Shown piece after piece: positions 25,225-35,870 of a stretch of DNA of 64,000 nucleotides. The notes under the pieces were generated by a model. The model worked only from the letters and a program-made list of their open reading frames with translations. It had not been told where the DNA came from and searched no databases. A program made the translations under genes and the position numbers. The stretch's first letter is position 1; every line of letters starts with the position of its first letter. The stretch is taken from positions 930,001 to 994,000 of the forward strand of contig NZ_CP165734.1 in assembly GCF_041200145.1 (NCBI RefSeq), read 5' to 3'. Source of the DNA: Bradyrhizobium sp. LLZ17. GTDB lineage: Bacteria; Pseudomonadota; Alphaproteobacteria; Rhizobiales; Xanthobacteraceae.

Positions 25225-26607
25225 GTGCAGACTATGAAGGCGGCCCTCGTTGCGGCGATCGGCATCGTCGCTTTTCTTGCTTTTCTCCTTCCTGGCTCAG
25301 CGGAGGAGAACAGACGTGTTGCACTCGTCGTCACCATCGATGGGGCCATTGGCCCGGCGTCGGCCAGTTACGTCAGGGAGGCGTTGCTCAGGGCAGGCCA
25401 ACGACGCGCCGAGATCGTGATTCTGACAATGAACACGCCTGGTGGTCTCAACTCCAGCATGCGCGAGATCATCGCGGATGTGCTCGGCTCGTCTGTTCCA
25501 GTCGTCGGCTACGTCGCGCCGGCAGGCGCCCACGCGGCGAGCGCCGGGACCTACATCCTGTATGCGACCCATATCGCGGCGATGGCGCCAGGCACCAATA
25601 TCGGTGCCGCGACGCCGGTGCAGATTGGCGGACCGCTTCCGGGCCTGCCGAGCGGCACACCCGACAAGGACAGCAAAGACAAGAAGGATGAGCCGAAGGA
25701 CGCGATGACGGCGAAGGTGACGAACGACGCCGTCGCCTTTATCCGCAGTCTCGCCGAACTGCGCGGCCGCAACGCCGATTGGGCCGAGAAGGCGGTCCGT
25801 GAAGCCGCCACCCTGTCCGCCAACGGCGCGTTGCAGGCGCACGCCATCGACCTCGTCGCGCGTGATCCCGCCGAATTGCTCAGGCAGATCGATGGTCGCC
25901 TCGTCGAGGTCGCGGGTGGCAAGACGCAACGCCTGGCAACGCAGGACGCCGTCATCGAAGCCGTCGATCCCGGGTGGATCTCTCGATTCCTGGCGGTCAT
26001 CACCGATCCCAACATCTCGTTCATTCTGCTGATGGTTGGCATCTACGGCCTGATCTTCGAGTTCGTATCCCCCGGCGTCGTCGCTCCGGGAGTGGTCGGG
26101 ACGATCTGCCTGCTGCTCGGCCTTTACGCCCTCAACATGCTGCCGATCAATTATGCCGGCCTCGGCCTGATGCTGGTCGGGATCGGGCTCCTCGCCATCG
26201 AGGCGTTTAATCCAACCATCGTGATCGGCCTCGGAGGCGTCGTTGCCTTCGTGCTTGGCGCCGTCATGCTGGTCAGGGTCGAAGCGCCGGGCTACCGGCT
26301 CTCGTGGTCGGTCATCGCCGTCGTCGCAGCGATGTTCACGGGTTTCGTTCTGGTCGTGCTCGGCGCGCTTCGGCGCGCCCGCCGCGGTCCGCCGCGGGTC
26401 GGCGCGCAAGCCATGCGCGGACTGATCGCCGAGGTTCTCGACTGGAACGAGAACGCCGGGCACGTCTTTACGCATGGCGAGCGCTGGCAAGCGCGCGGCG
26501 CGGATACCTTCAAGCCCGGCGAGAGGGTCGAGGTCGCCAATATCGCCGGTTTGACGCTGGTGGTTCGGCGTCCGAGCGCTGCGAGCGGTGAAGGAGGTCA
26601 GCTCTGA
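25225..26607 (+). CDS. NfeD family protein with ClpP-like serine protease domain
   Basis: A 460-residue membrane protein. After a signal-anchor comes a ClpP/SppA-like protease domain: [16 protein letters not shown] (oxyanion region, about 72-87) and the nucleophile Ser in HAASAGTYI. Four membrane helices follow (about 250-385), then a C-terminal OB-fold NfeD domain with [16 protein letters not shown]. The long form of NfeD (family 1b) clips slipins and works with the SPFH protein encoded next. GTG at 25225 is chosen because AGGGAG lies 9 bp upstream; the ATG at 25234 is too far. Its stop overlaps the slipin start (TGATG). Confidence 0.9.
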   Translation: MQTMKAALVAAIGIVAFLAFLLPGSAEENRRVALVVTIDGAIGPASASYVREALLRAGQRRAEIVILTMNTPGGLNSSMREIIADVLGSSVPVVGYVAPAGAHAASAGTYILYATHIAAMAPGTNIGAATPVQIGGPLPGLPSGTPDKDSKDKKDEPKDAMTAKVTNDAVAFIRSLAELRGRNADWAEKAVREAATLSANGALQAHAIDLVARDPAELLRQIDGRLVEVAGGKTQRLATQDAVIEAVDPGWISRFLAVITDPNISFILLMVGIYGLIFEFVSPGVVAPGVVGTICLLLGLYALNMLPINYAGLGLMLVGIGLLAIEAFNPTIVIGLGGVVAFVLGAVMLVRVEAPGYRLSWSVIAVVAAMFTGFVLVVLGALRRARRGPPRVGAQAMRGLIAEVLDWNENAGHVFTHGERWQARGADTFKPGERVEVANIAGLTLVVRRPSAASGEGGQL

Positions 26608-27364
26608 TGTTTGAATATTCGATCTATGCAGCGCTTGCGCTGATCGTCATCCTGTTTCTCACCCAGGCGGTTCGCATCCTCAGGGAATACGAGCGCGGCG
26701 TTATCTTCACGCTCGGCCGCTTCACCGGGGTGAAGGGGCCGGGTCTCATCATCCTCATTCCGGTCGTGCAGCAACTCGTCAAGGTCGACCTCAGGGTGAT
26801 GGTGCAGGTCGTGCCGCCCCAGGACGTGATTTCGCGCGACAACGTCTCGGTCAAGGTCAATGCCGTTCTCTACTTCCGCATCGTCGATCCCGAGCGCGCC
26901 ATCATCAAGGTCGGCGACTACATGGCCGCGACGAGCCAGCTCGCCCAGACCACGCTGCGCTCGGTGCTTGGCAAGCACGAACTCGACGAGATGCTCGCCG
27001 AGCGTGACAGGCTGAATGCCGATATCCAGGAGATCCTCGACAAGCAGACCGACATCTGGGGCATCAAGGTCACGGAATCGAAATCAAGGACGTCGACATC
27101 AACGAAACCATGGTGCGCGCGATCGCCAAGCAGGCCGAGGCGGAACGGTTGCGGCGGGCGAAGGTGATCAACGCAATGGGCGAACAGCAGGCCGCCGAAA
27201 AGCTGGTCGAGGCCGGCCGGATTCTCGCGCAGGAGCCGCAGGCGATGCAGCTACGTTATTTCGCGGCTCTGCACGACATCGCCGGCGAACGGTCGTCGAC
27301 GGTCGTGTTTCCGCTGCCGATCGGCCTGCTCGATCATCTGTTGCCGCGGCGGGAGAAGCCGTAG
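26607..27364 (+). pseudogene. Slipin (SPFH/stomatin-like protein), frameshifted
   Basis: The first 155 codons are a good slipin: an N-terminal hydrophobic anchor, the SPFH domain ([36 protein letters not shown]) and the start of the C-terminal helix. Near 27071-27079 the sequence needed for the conserved [12 protein letters not shown] continues one base out of frame. The rest ([18 protein letters not shown] onward to LLPRREKP) is intact in the other frame, ending at 27364. One lost base explains this. As written, translation would end at 27167. It is paired with NfeD, so loss would leave the protease without its partner. Confidence 0.82.
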
Positions 27365-27385
27365 CGTGAAGGCCCTCCGCTCTCA

Positions 27386-27418
27386 AACAAAAAAGGCGCC
27401 TCCTTGCGGAAGCGCCTC
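27386..27418 (-). terminator. Rho-independent terminator of glnA
   Basis: Read on the minus strand, AGGCGCTTCC-GCAA-GGAGGCGCCT forms a stem with one mismatch, followed by TTTTTTGTTTG. It sits 28 bp past the glnA stop. Confidence 0.85.
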
Positions 27419-27445
27419 TTGCCTGTCGTGTCCTGTTCGAGCCGA

Positions 27446-28855
27446 TCAGCCCGAATAGTACATGTCGAACTCGACCGGATGCGGGGTCATCTCAAAGCGG
27501 GCGACTTCGGTCATCTTCAGCTCGATGTAGCTGTCGATGAAGTCGTCGTCGAACACGCCGCCGGCCTTGAGGAAGGCGCGGTCCTTGTCGAGGTTTTCAA
27601 GGGCCTCGCGCAAGCTGCCGCATACGGTCGGGATCTGCTTCAGCTCTTCCTTGGGCAGGTCGTAAAGGTCCTTGTCCATCGCCGGACCCGGATCGATCTT
27701 GTTCTTGATGCCGTCGAGGCCGGCCATCAGCATCGCGGCGAAGCCGAGATAGGGGTTGGCGAGCGGATCGGGGAAGCGCACCTCGACACGCTTGGCTTTC
27801 GGCGAAGCTGTGTAGGGGATGCGGCAGGACGCCGAACGGTTGCGCGCGGAGTAGGCGAGCAGCACCGGGGCTTCATAGCCGGGGACCAGACGCTTGTAGG
27901 AGTTGGTCGACGGGTTGGTGAAGGCGTTGATCGCCTTGGCGTGCTTGATGATGCCGCCGATATAGTTGAGGCAGGTCTCGGAGAGGTCGGCATATTTGTT
28001 GCCGGCGAACACCGGCTTGCCGTCCTTCCAGATCGACTGATGCACGTGCATGCCCGAGCCGTTGTCGCCAAAGACCGGCTTCGGCATGAAGGTGGCGGTC
28101 TTGCCATAGATGTGGGCGACCTGGTGGATGCAGTATTTGTAGATCTGCAGATGGTCGGCCATCAGCGTCAGCGTGTCGAACTTCATGCCGAGCTCGTGCT
28201 GGGCGGAAGCGACCTCGTGGTGATGCTTCTCGACCTTGACGCCCATCTTGGCCATGGCGCCCAGCATCTCCGAACGCATGTCCTGGACGGAGTCCTGCGG
28301 CGGGACCGGGAAGTAGCCGCCCTTGGTGCGAATTCGATGTCCGAGGTTGCCGCCCTCATATTCGGTGTCGGTGTTGGTCGGGAGCTCCGAGGAGTCGAGC
28401 CGGAAGCCGGTGTTGTAGGGGCCGGAGGAGAAGCGCACGTCGTCGAACACGAAGAACTCGGCTTCGGGACCGACGAAGACGGTGTCGCCCACGCCCATCG
28501 ACTTCACCATGGCTTCGGCCTTCTTGGCGATGCCGCGGGGGTCGCGGTTGTAGGGCTCGCCGGTGGTCGGCTCGAGCACGTCGCAGGTGATGACCATGGT
28601 GGTCTCGGCGAAGAACGGATCGATCGTCGCGGTCACCGGATCCGGCATCAGGCACATGTCGGACTCGTTGATCGCCTTCCAGCCGGCGATCGAGGAGCCG
28701 TCGAACATCGTCCCTTCGGCGAAGATGTCGTCATCGATCATGCTGACGTCGAACGTCACATGCTGCCACTTGCCGCGCGGATCGGTGAAGCGCAGGTCGA
28801 CGTATTTGACGTCGTTGTCCTTGATCGATTTCAGGACGTCTTTGGCGGTCTTCAT
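27446..28855 (-). CDS. glnA: Glutamine synthetase, type I
   Basis: 469 residues, the size of GSI. Blocks seen: [17 protein letters not shown] (about 51-67), the Asp/Glu active-site strand [13 protein letters not shown], the ATP loop [16 protein letters not shown] and NRSASCRIP. The adenylylation site Tyr lies in [10 protein letters not shown] (about residue 398), so the enzyme should be modified by GlnE. It makes glutamine from glutamate, ammonia and ATP in the cytoplasm as a dodecamer. It lies 152 bp downstream of glnB, the usual rhizobial glnBA pair, and has a terminator. Confidence 0.98.
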   Translation of the reverse strand: MKTAKDVLKSIKDNDVKYVDLRFTDPRGKWQHVTFDVSMIDDDIFAEGTMFDGSSIAGWKAINESDMCLMPDPVTATIDPFFAETTMVITCDVLEPTTGEPYNRDPRGIAKKAEAMVKSMGVGDTVFVGPEAEFFVFDDVRFSSGPYNTGFRLDSSELPTNTDTEYEGGNLGHRIRTKGGYFPVPPQDSVQDMRSEMLGAMAKMGVKVEKHHHEVASAQHELGMKFDTLTLMADHLQIYKYCIHQVAHIYGKTATFMPKPVFGDNGSGMHVHQSIWKDGKPVFAGNKYADLSETCLNYIGGIIKHAKAINAFTNPSTNSYKRLVPGYEAPVLLAYSARNRSASCRIPYTASPKAKRVEVRFPDPLANPYLGFAAMLMAGLDGIKNKIDPGPAMDKDLYDLPKEELKQIPTVCGSLREALENLDKDRAFLKAGGVFDDDFIDSYIELKMTEVARFEMTPHPVEFDMYYSG

Positions 28856-29007
28856 GCATACCCCTTTTGGCTCTGCGGGTCGGTTTCCAGATGAGCAAAA
28901 TTATTCTCGCTTTCGGCGAGTTTTGCGCGACCGCATAAACGAAATCAGGCCGCCGAAGCAGCCTTATTTCCTATCAGAGTGTCGCAAAATGCGGGATAGC
29001 ACCCGGC

Positions 29008-29721
<714 letters not shown>

Positions 29722-31220
29722 ATGGAAGTTCTGACCAACGCTGAAATGCAGCGGGCCGACCAGCTCTCGATCGCGGCCGGTACGCCCGGGTTCAAGCTGA
29801 TGCTGAGCGCCGGCCACGCGGTCGCGGAAGCTGCGAACGCGCTGGTGGAGCAGGGGCCGATCCTGATCGTGGCCGGTCCCGGCAATAATGGCGGCGACGG
29901 TTTTGTCGCAGCCGCCGAACTCGCAGCCCAGGGGCGCGAGGTCTCGGTGATCCTGATGTGCGAGCGCGACCAGCTGCAGGGCGACGCGGCGTCGGCGGCG
30001 CGCGGCTGGAAGCATCCGGTGCTGCCGTTCACGCCGCAGGCGATCGGCAAGCCCGCGCTGATCATCGATGCGCTGTTCGGCGCCGGGCTCAGCCGTCCCA
30101 TCGAAGGCGAGGCGCGTGCGATCATCGAGGCGATCAATTGCAACGGCGCGCCGGTGCTCGCGGTCGACCTGCCGAGCGGCATCAACGGCACCAGCGCGGC
30201 CGTGCTCGGGCTGGCGGTGAATGCCACCGAGACCGTCACGTTCTTCCGCAAGAAGCCGACGCATCTTCTGCTGCCGGGCCGGGTGCATTGCGGCCGCGTC
30301 CGCGTTGCCGATATCGGTATCGAGAGCCAGGTGCTCGACGAGATCGGGCCGCGGATCTTCGAGAACGATCCGGATTTCTGGGGCGCAGCCTTTCCGGTGC
30401 CGCGCATCGACGGCCACAAATACGCGCGAGGCCATGTGCTGGCGGTCTCGGGCGATGCTGCGGCAACCGGTGCGGCGCGGCTCGCTGCGCGCGGCGCGCT
30501 GCGTGCCGGCGCGGGCCTGGTGACGCTGGCGAGCCCACGCGATGCGCTCGCGATCAATGCAGCCGCGCTGACCGCGGTGATGGTCCGCCCGGTCGATACC
30601 GCGGTCGAGTTCGGCGAACTGCTCGGCGACAAGCGTTACAACACCTGCATGATCGGACCCGGTGCCGGCATCGGCGACCGCACCTGCGATTTCGTCCACA
30701 CGGCGCTTAACGCGCAGCGGCATCTCGTGCTCGACGCGGACGCGCTGACGAGCTTTGCCGCGAACCCCGAGCGCTTGTTCGAATCGATCAAGTCGTCGCA
30801 CGACAATGCGGTGGTGCTGACGCCGCACGAGGGCGAGTTTCCACGGCTGTTCTCCGACCTCAGCAACAAACATCCGGGACGCTCGAAGCTCGAGCGCGTG
30901 CGCGCCGCCGCCGAACGCTCCGGGGCAGTGGTGCTGCTGAAGGGCCCCGACACCACGATCGCCGCGCCCGACGGCCGTACCACCATCGCTGCCAACGCGC
31001 CGCCATGGCTCGCCACGGGGGCGCCGGCGACGTGCTCGCCGGGATCATCGCCGGGCTGCTGGCGCAAGGCGTTCCGGCGTTCGAAGCCGCCAGCATCGGC
31101 GTCTGGATGCATGGCGAAGCCGCGAACGAAGCCGGCCCCGGCCTGATCGCGGAAGACCTGACCGAGACGCTGCCCGCCGTGCACCGGCGGATTTATGGTG
31201 CGCTAGGGGTGGAGTACTAA
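29722..31220 (+). pseudogene. nnr: Bifunctional NAD(P)HX epimerase/dehydratase, frameshifted near the 3' end
   Basis: The N-terminal epimerase domain (YjeF_N) has GPGNNGGDGFVAA (about residues 51-63) and LPSGINGT; the C-terminal ADP-dependent dehydratase (ribokinase-like) has GPGAGIGDRT and [11 protein letters not shown]. Near 31015-31021 a run of five G follows GCCAC; one more G would give the conserved [16 protein letters not shown]. As written the frame slips at that motif and ends in Arg/Pro-rich sequence at 31146, while the proper C-terminus continues in the other frame to 31220. The enzyme repairs hydrated NAD(P)H. The ATG at 29722 begins the conserved sequence. It may be a real mutation or a base-calling error. 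Confidence 0.88.
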
Positions 31221-31248
31221 ATTCTGGCGTGTTTCAGGGGGATGCGAG

Positions 31249-31410
31249 ATGGCCGCGAAATTGACGACCTATGATCCTGCCGACGATTTACAAACCAATG
31301 AGGCCTTCGCCGTCTTTATGGAAGAAGCCTTAAAGACCGAAGACGAAGCTTACGTCTCGCACGCTCGTCGCGTCGTTGCCCGTGCGCGAGCCGCACGGCA
31401 AAACCGCTAA
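31249..31410 (+). CDS. Truncated addiction-module antitoxin relic (HI1420/HigA-like N-terminus)
   Basis: A 53-residue protein too short to be conspicuous. Its start, LTTYDPADDLQTNEAFAVFM, followed by EALKTEDEAYVSHARRVVARAR, matches the N-terminal half of the putative addiction-module antidote family downstream of HI1419-type toxins. Full members run about 100 residues and continue into a Cro-like helix-turn-helix; here the protein stops right after the first half. No toxin gene lies next to it. GGGGG upstream of the ATG could serve as a ribosome site. The family match is from memory of the motif. Confidence 0.5.
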   Translation: MAAKLTTYDPADDLQTNEAFAVFMEEALKTEDEAYVSHARRVVARARAARQNR

Positions 31411-32715
31411 TCACTCCACCGCGTACCAGCGAACCAGCCGCGGGGCGGCCCAGTCGGTGACGACGGATTCGATCAGCCATCGGCCGGGCGCGGTGGCCGC
31501 GAATGCAATGCGCTGGGTCTGGGTGGGCTCGATGGCGAGCGTGTCGAGCCAGTAGGGCTTCCAGCCGTCGTCGAGACGGTCGAGCAAGCGGAAATGGTGG
31601 CCGTGCAGGTGGAAGACGTTGGTGACCGGCCCCGGATTCTTGAGGGCCAGCACGACGGTGCGACCGGCCTTGGCGCGGAAGGCGGGGCTCGACGAGGTGG
31701 AGAAATTTGCAGGCCGGGTCCAGCCGCCATCGGGTGCGCCGAGCGCGACATCGAATCGCAGGGCGCCGCTTAGATCGAGCTTCTCGGGAAGTTCGTTCGA
31801 AGGCAGGGGCTGCGGCTCGAGCAGCGGAGCGCGCCGCTCTGACCAGCCGGTAACCGCGAGAGCGCCGATCTGGTGCGCCTCCTTGCCGTCATGCAGCAGG
31901 AATGGAGCCGATTTCGTCGTATCGACAAAGGCGTCGGCGCGCGCGCCCGGAGCCAGCATCAGGGCGCCATTGCGCGCCGGGAAGGGCTCGGCCGGCTGTC
32001 CGTCCATGGCCATCACGCGGACGTCGTGGTTTTCCAATTTTATCGCCAGGACAGTGCGTTGCGAGCCATTGATGAAGCGCAGCCGCAGCCGCTGATTGCC
32101 CAGCGCCGAGAGTTCGAATGAAGTCTGCCCGTTGATTGTATAGAGCGGGGTCGTGTCCTTCGGGTCGCGGCCCGGGGCAAGCGCGGTCCCGTCCGGCCGC
32201 AGCCGCCATTCCTCGATCAGCAGGACCTCGTCGCGATCGACCACGACGGGATTTGTCTCGGAGGCGATGATCGGAAGCGGGCGTGCGGGCTGCTTGAGGC
32301 CATCCTCGAAGAGGCGGAAGTCGGCCAGCAGGGTCCCCGCGCTAGGGATTGAAATGATTGATGTTTCGGTCGCGTCGGGCGGGGTTGGCGCACGTCCCCG
32401 CAGCGGGTCGCCCGCGGCGGCGCCATCGAGGCCGTACCAGACTGGCGCAAGCGGCACAGGCAAGTCGTTGCGAAAGACCACTTCGCAGCGGTCGCCCCGC
32501 TTGAGATGGACATTCCCGATATGGCTTACGGCGGCCAGCTCCCAGGTCGGCGTCGCCGCCTGACCCGGCCGCAGCGCCAGGGTCGCGGGGCGGGCCTGGA
32601 GGGCGAGCTGGGCGGTCGCGGGCGCCGTTGCGCCACCGCCAAGCAGCCCTGTCGCCGCAGCTCCCAGGCCAGCCAAAACCTCGCGTCGGGTGGGGGCAAA
32701 AATCTGCGCGCTCAT
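31411..32715 (-). CDS. Multicopper-oxidase-fold protein, Tat-exported, copper ligands mostly lost
   Basis: About 434 residues from the ATG at 32713-32715 (another at 32758-32760 is possible). A twin-arginine signal, TRREVLAGLGAAATGLL, starts it. Three cupredoxin domains follow. Only the third-domain motif FHLHGHHFRLL (about 367-377) keeps His ligands. The first-domain HWHG position reads VWYGLDG, and the C-terminal HCHxxxH...M cluster is absent: the end reads WLIESVVTDWAAPRLVRWY. It therefore resembles SufI/FtsP, which has the fold but no copper. Periplasmic; role unknown. Confidence 0.8.
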   Translation of the reverse strand: MSAQIFAPTRREVLAGLGAAATGLLGGGATAPATAQLALQARPATLALRPGQAATPTWELAAVSHIGNVHLKRGDRCEVVFRNDLPVPLAPVWYGLDGAAAGDPLRGRAPTPPDATETSIISIPSAGTLLADFRLFEDGLKQPARPLPIIASETNPVVVDRDEVLLIEEWRLRPDGTALAPGRDPKDTTPLYTINGQTSFELSALGNQRLRLRFINGSQRTVLAIKLENHDVRVMAMDGQPAEPFPARNGALMLAPGARADAFVDTTKSAPFLLHDGKEAHQIGALAVTGWSERRAPLLEPQPLPSNELPEKLDLSGALRFDVALGAPDGGWTRPANFSTSSSPAFRAKAGRTVVLALKNPGPVTNVFHLHGHHFRLLDRLDDGWKPYWLDTLAIEPTQTQRIAFAATAPGRWLIESVVTDWAAPRLVRWYAVE

Positions 32716-32869
32716 GCTGCCGATGCGGACCACGGCGCGCTGGATAAGTCCAGCGGCCATGCCTACTTCAAGCTGGCGTCCACACGGGCATTTTTTTGCT
32801 GCGAACAGGCGGGCACATGCTATAAGCCCGCCGCCCGCGGCATCGCGGCCGGTCTTGATGCAAATTTAC

Positions 32870-32954
32870 GCGGGCGTGGCGGAACTGGTAGACGCGCTGG
32901 ATTTAGGTTCCAGTGACGAAAGTTGTGGGGGTTCGAGTCCCTCCGCCCGCACCA
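32870..32954 (+). tRNA. tRNA-Leu (UAG anticodon)
   Basis: Acceptor arms GCGGGCG (32870-32876) and CGCCCGC (32944-32950) pair perfectly. The anticodon stem CTGGA/TCCAG encloses TTTAGGT with anticodon TAG. A long variable arm is present, as expected for Leu, and the T-arm reads GGGGGTTCGAGTCCCTC. CCA is encoded (32952-32954). Confidence 0.97.
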
Positions 32955-33134
32955 AGCGCTTTCAGCGTTTGCACGGATTACTGACGGGCCTGCTTCTGGC
33001 GGATGTTTTTCCGTCTGGGGCCGGGTCCGATGAACCCGCCGGCGCAGGGGCATTTGGCTTCGCGCGCCGGATCGATTGATGACAGCGTCCCGACGCATGC
33101 GTGCCGGGACCGAACGAGAAGAAGATTGGACGCC

Positions 33135-34496
33135 ATGCAGGTCACAGAAACGCTCTCGGAAGGATTGAAGCACGAGTTCAAGATCAGCGTTCCCGCGTCT
33201 GATCTCGACGCCAAGGCTGGCGCGAAGCTCGTCGACCTCAAGGACAAGGTCCGCATCAACGGCTTCCGTCCCGGCAAGGTGCCGGTGACCCACCTCAAGA
33301 AGGTCTATGGCCGCTCGGTGATGGCCGAGACCATCGACCAGACCATCCGCGACACCAATACCCAGCTGTTCTCCGAGCGCGGCTTCCGCCTCGCGACCGA
33401 GCCGAAGATCACCATGCCGACCGAGCAGGCCGAGGTCGATGAGCTGCTCTTGGGCAAGTCCGACCTGACCTACACGGTCGCGATCGAGGTGGTGCCGTCG
33501 ATTGCGCTCGCCGACTTCAAGGCGTTCAAGGTCGAGAAGCCGGTTGCCGACGTCTCCGACACCGATGTCGACGAGGCGATCAAGCGTATCGCCGATTCGA
33601 ACCGCGGCTACGCGGCGAAGGCCGAGGGCGCGAAGGCCGAATCCGGCGACCGCGTCACCATCAACTTCAAGGGCTCCATCAACGGCGAAGTCTTCGAGGG
33701 CGGTACCGGCGAAGGCATCCAGGTCGTGATCGGCTCCAACACCTTCATTCCGGGCTTCGAGGAGCAGCTCACTGGTATTGGCGCCAACGAGACCCGCACG
33801 CTGAAGCTGGCGTTCCCCAAGAACTACACGAACGAGAAGCTCGCCGGGCAGCCGGCCGAGTTCGAGACCACCGCGACGCTGATCGAGGCGCCGCAGGACG
33901 TCGCGATCGACGACGAGTTTGCCAAGACGCTCGGTCTGGAATCGCTGGACAAGCTCAAGGAAGCCGCACGCGAGCGGCTGGCCGCCGAGTTCGCGGGTGC
34001 GACGCGCCAGCGCGTCAAGCGCGCGCTGCTCGACCAGCTCGACGAGGCACATCGCTTCGAGGCGCCGCCCTCGCTCGTCGACGAGGAGTTCAATCTGATG
34101 TGGAACTCGGTCAAGGCCGAGATGGACTCCGCCGGCAAGAGCTTCGCCGACGAGGACACGACGGAAGACGCCGCCAAGGAAGAGTACCGCAAGATCGCCG
34201 ATCGCCGCGTGCGCCTCGGCCTCGTGCTTTCCGAGATCGGCGAGAAGAACAAGATCACCGTGACCGACGACGAGGTCGGCCGCGCCGTGATCGAGCGGGC
34301 GCGTTCGATGCCGGGCCGCGAGAAGGAAGTCTGGGATTATTACCGCAACAACGCCCAGGCGTTGGCCCAGCTTCGTGCACCGATCTACGAGGACAAGGTG
34401 GTCGACTTCATCCTCGAGCTCGCCGACGTGAGCGAGAAGAAGGTCTCGCGCGAGGAGCTCTACAAGGACGACGAAGCGGAAAAGACCGCCGCCTGA
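33135..34496 (+). CDS. tig: Trigger factor chaperone
   Basis: 453 residues. The ribosome-binding domain has the signature GFRPGKVP (about residues 43-50). The central FKBP-like prolyl isomerase domain includes [15 protein letters not shown] and [18 protein letters not shown]. The C-terminal chaperone domain is helical and Glu/Lys-rich. It binds nascent chains at the ribosome exit near L23. ATG at 33135 begins the conserved sequence; the open frame reaches further upstream but is not supported. First gene of the tig-clpP-clpX-lon cluster. Confidence 0.97.
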   Translation: MQVTETLSEGLKHEFKISVPASDLDAKAGAKLVDLKDKVRINGFRPGKVPVTHLKKVYGRSVMAETIDQTIRDTNTQLFSERGFRLATEPKITMPTEQAEVDELLLGKSDLTYTVAIEVVPSIALADFKAFKVEKPVADVSDTDVDEAIKRIADSNRGYAAKAEGAKAESGDRVTINFKGSINGEVFEGGTGEGIQVVIGSNTFIPGFEEQLTGIGANETRTLKLAFPKNYTNEKLAGQPAEFETTATLIEAPQDVAIDDEFAKTLGLESLDKLKEAARERLAAEFAGATRQRVKRALLDQLDEAHRFEAPPSLVDEEFNLMWNSVKAEMDSAGKSFADEDTTEDAAKEEYRKIADRRVRLGLVLSEIGEKNKITVTDDEVGRAVIERARSMPGREKEVWDYYRNNAQALAQLRAPIYEDKVVDFILELADVSEKKVSREELYKDDEAEKTAA

Positions 34497-34773
34497 AGGC
34501 GTTGAGAAAGCTTTCTGTTAAGGATGATCAGCCAAGGGATCCAGCTAGCCAGGTGGCCGGCTGGGCCTCTTGGCGCGAATCAGTTTCAATCGCCGCTTGG
34601 ATTAAGCCTTAATTCGTTCGGCACTTGTCTGGCGCGAATTGGGTTATATCTGTCGCTCCACCCCTCTACCCAAGTTCCTGCATCACGGGACGTCCATCGG
34701 CCTTCCGGCAAATCCAGCCAGGAGACTGGCAGCCGAGACTGCGATGGTCGCGCCCGAAAAACCTAGGTGACTC

Positions 34774-35409
34774 ATGCGCGATCCGGTTGAAACTTACATG
34801 AACCTCGTGCCCATGGTGGTCGAGCAGACCAACCGTGGCGAGCGCGCCTACGACATTTTCTCGCGCCTGCTGAAGGAGCGCATCATCTTCCTGACCGGGC
34901 CGGTCGAGGACGGCATGTCAACGCTGGTGGTCGCGCAGCTGTTGTTCCTGGAGGCGGAAAATCCGAAGAAGGAAATCTCGATGTACATCAACTCGCCGGG
35001 CGGCGTGGTGACGTCGGGGCTCGCCATCTACGATACGATGCAATTCATCCGCCCGCCGGTGTCCACGCTGTGCACGGGGCAGGCGGCCTCGATGGGTTCG
35101 TTGCTGCTCGCCGCCGGCGAGAAGGACATGCGCTTCTCGCTGCCGAACGCGCGCATCATGGTGCATCAGCCCTCCGGCGGCTTCCAGGGCCAGGCCACCG
35201 ACATCATGCTTCACGCGCAGGAAATCCTGAACCTGAAGAAGCGGCTGAACGAGATCTACGTGAAGCACACCGGGCAGACCTACAAGGCGATCGAGGACGC
35301 GCTGGAACGCGACAAGTTCCTCACCGCGGCCGACGCCAAGGAGTTCGGCCTGGTCGACAAGGTCATCGACAAGCGCGCGGAAGAACCGGCGGGCGCGAAG
35401 AGCCCGTAG
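34774..35409 (+). CDS. clpP: ATP-dependent Clp protease proteolytic subunit
   Basis: 211 residues. The catalytic triad is visible: Ser in [14 protein letters not shown] (about 104), His in [13 protein letters not shown] (about 129) and Asp further on. It assembles as a tetradecameric chamber fed by ClpX or ClpA in the cytoplasm. It lies between tig and clpX, the standard order. A possible promoter lies in the 277-bp gap upstream (CTTG at 34624, TATATC at 34645), but the spacing is not canonical. Confidence 0.97.
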   Translation: MRDPVETYMNLVPMVVEQTNRGERAYDIFSRLLKERIIFLTGPVEDGMSTLVVAQLLFLEAENPKKEISMYINSPGGVVTSGLAIYDTMQFIRPPVSTLCTGQAASMGSLLLAAGEKDMRFSLPNARIMVHQPSGGFQGQATDIMLHAQEILNLKKRLNEIYVKHTGQTYKAIEDALERDKFLTAADAKEFGLVDKVIDKRAEEPAGAKSP

Positions 35410-35870
35410 CACGACGGGACGCAACATCGATCCCGGGGAACACACGGTGAATTCCTGGGGATCGGGAGTTCGACGTTGACGTTAACGGCGCACTTCACAC
35501 GGGGCGCAAAACGCGATTTTGCGCCCTGCGGCAGGCAGAAAGTTCCGCTTTCGTGCTTGTTTTTCGTGGTAATCCAGCAACGCCGGGGTGATTTCGATCA
35601 CTTCGACCGTGCCAAGACCTGAAATCACGGTATTGTCACGGGTAGCCGGCGGCTCCCTGATTAGCGAATTCTTGATAGTCGGGTGACAGCATGGTTGGCT
35701 ACGATTGATCGGCTATGATCGCGGAGAATCGAGCGACCGTGATTCGCACGGGATGTAACGCGTAGGGTCTTTTTTGGTACGGAATTTGCTCTATTTGAAT
35801 AACTGTGCCGGCTGTCGTGCCGGAATAGGGCGATCGAGCGGACGGGATCGAACCGCGGACGGAGACATGA
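35410..35870. other. Non-coding gap between clpP and clpX
   Basis: No gene is seen. It holds a strong hairpin at 35502-35526 (perfect 10-bp arms GGGCGCAAAA/TTTTGCGCCC around CGCGA) without a following T-run, so it may act as a terminator or RNA-stability element. The clpX promoter must lie in the more AT-rich 35760-35830 part; I see no confident -35/-10 pair. Confidence 0.55.

Noticed and set aside
35502..35526. Classic terminator of clpP
   Set aside because: The stem is perfect but there is no T-run, so it is listed only as a hairpin in the clpP-clpX gap.
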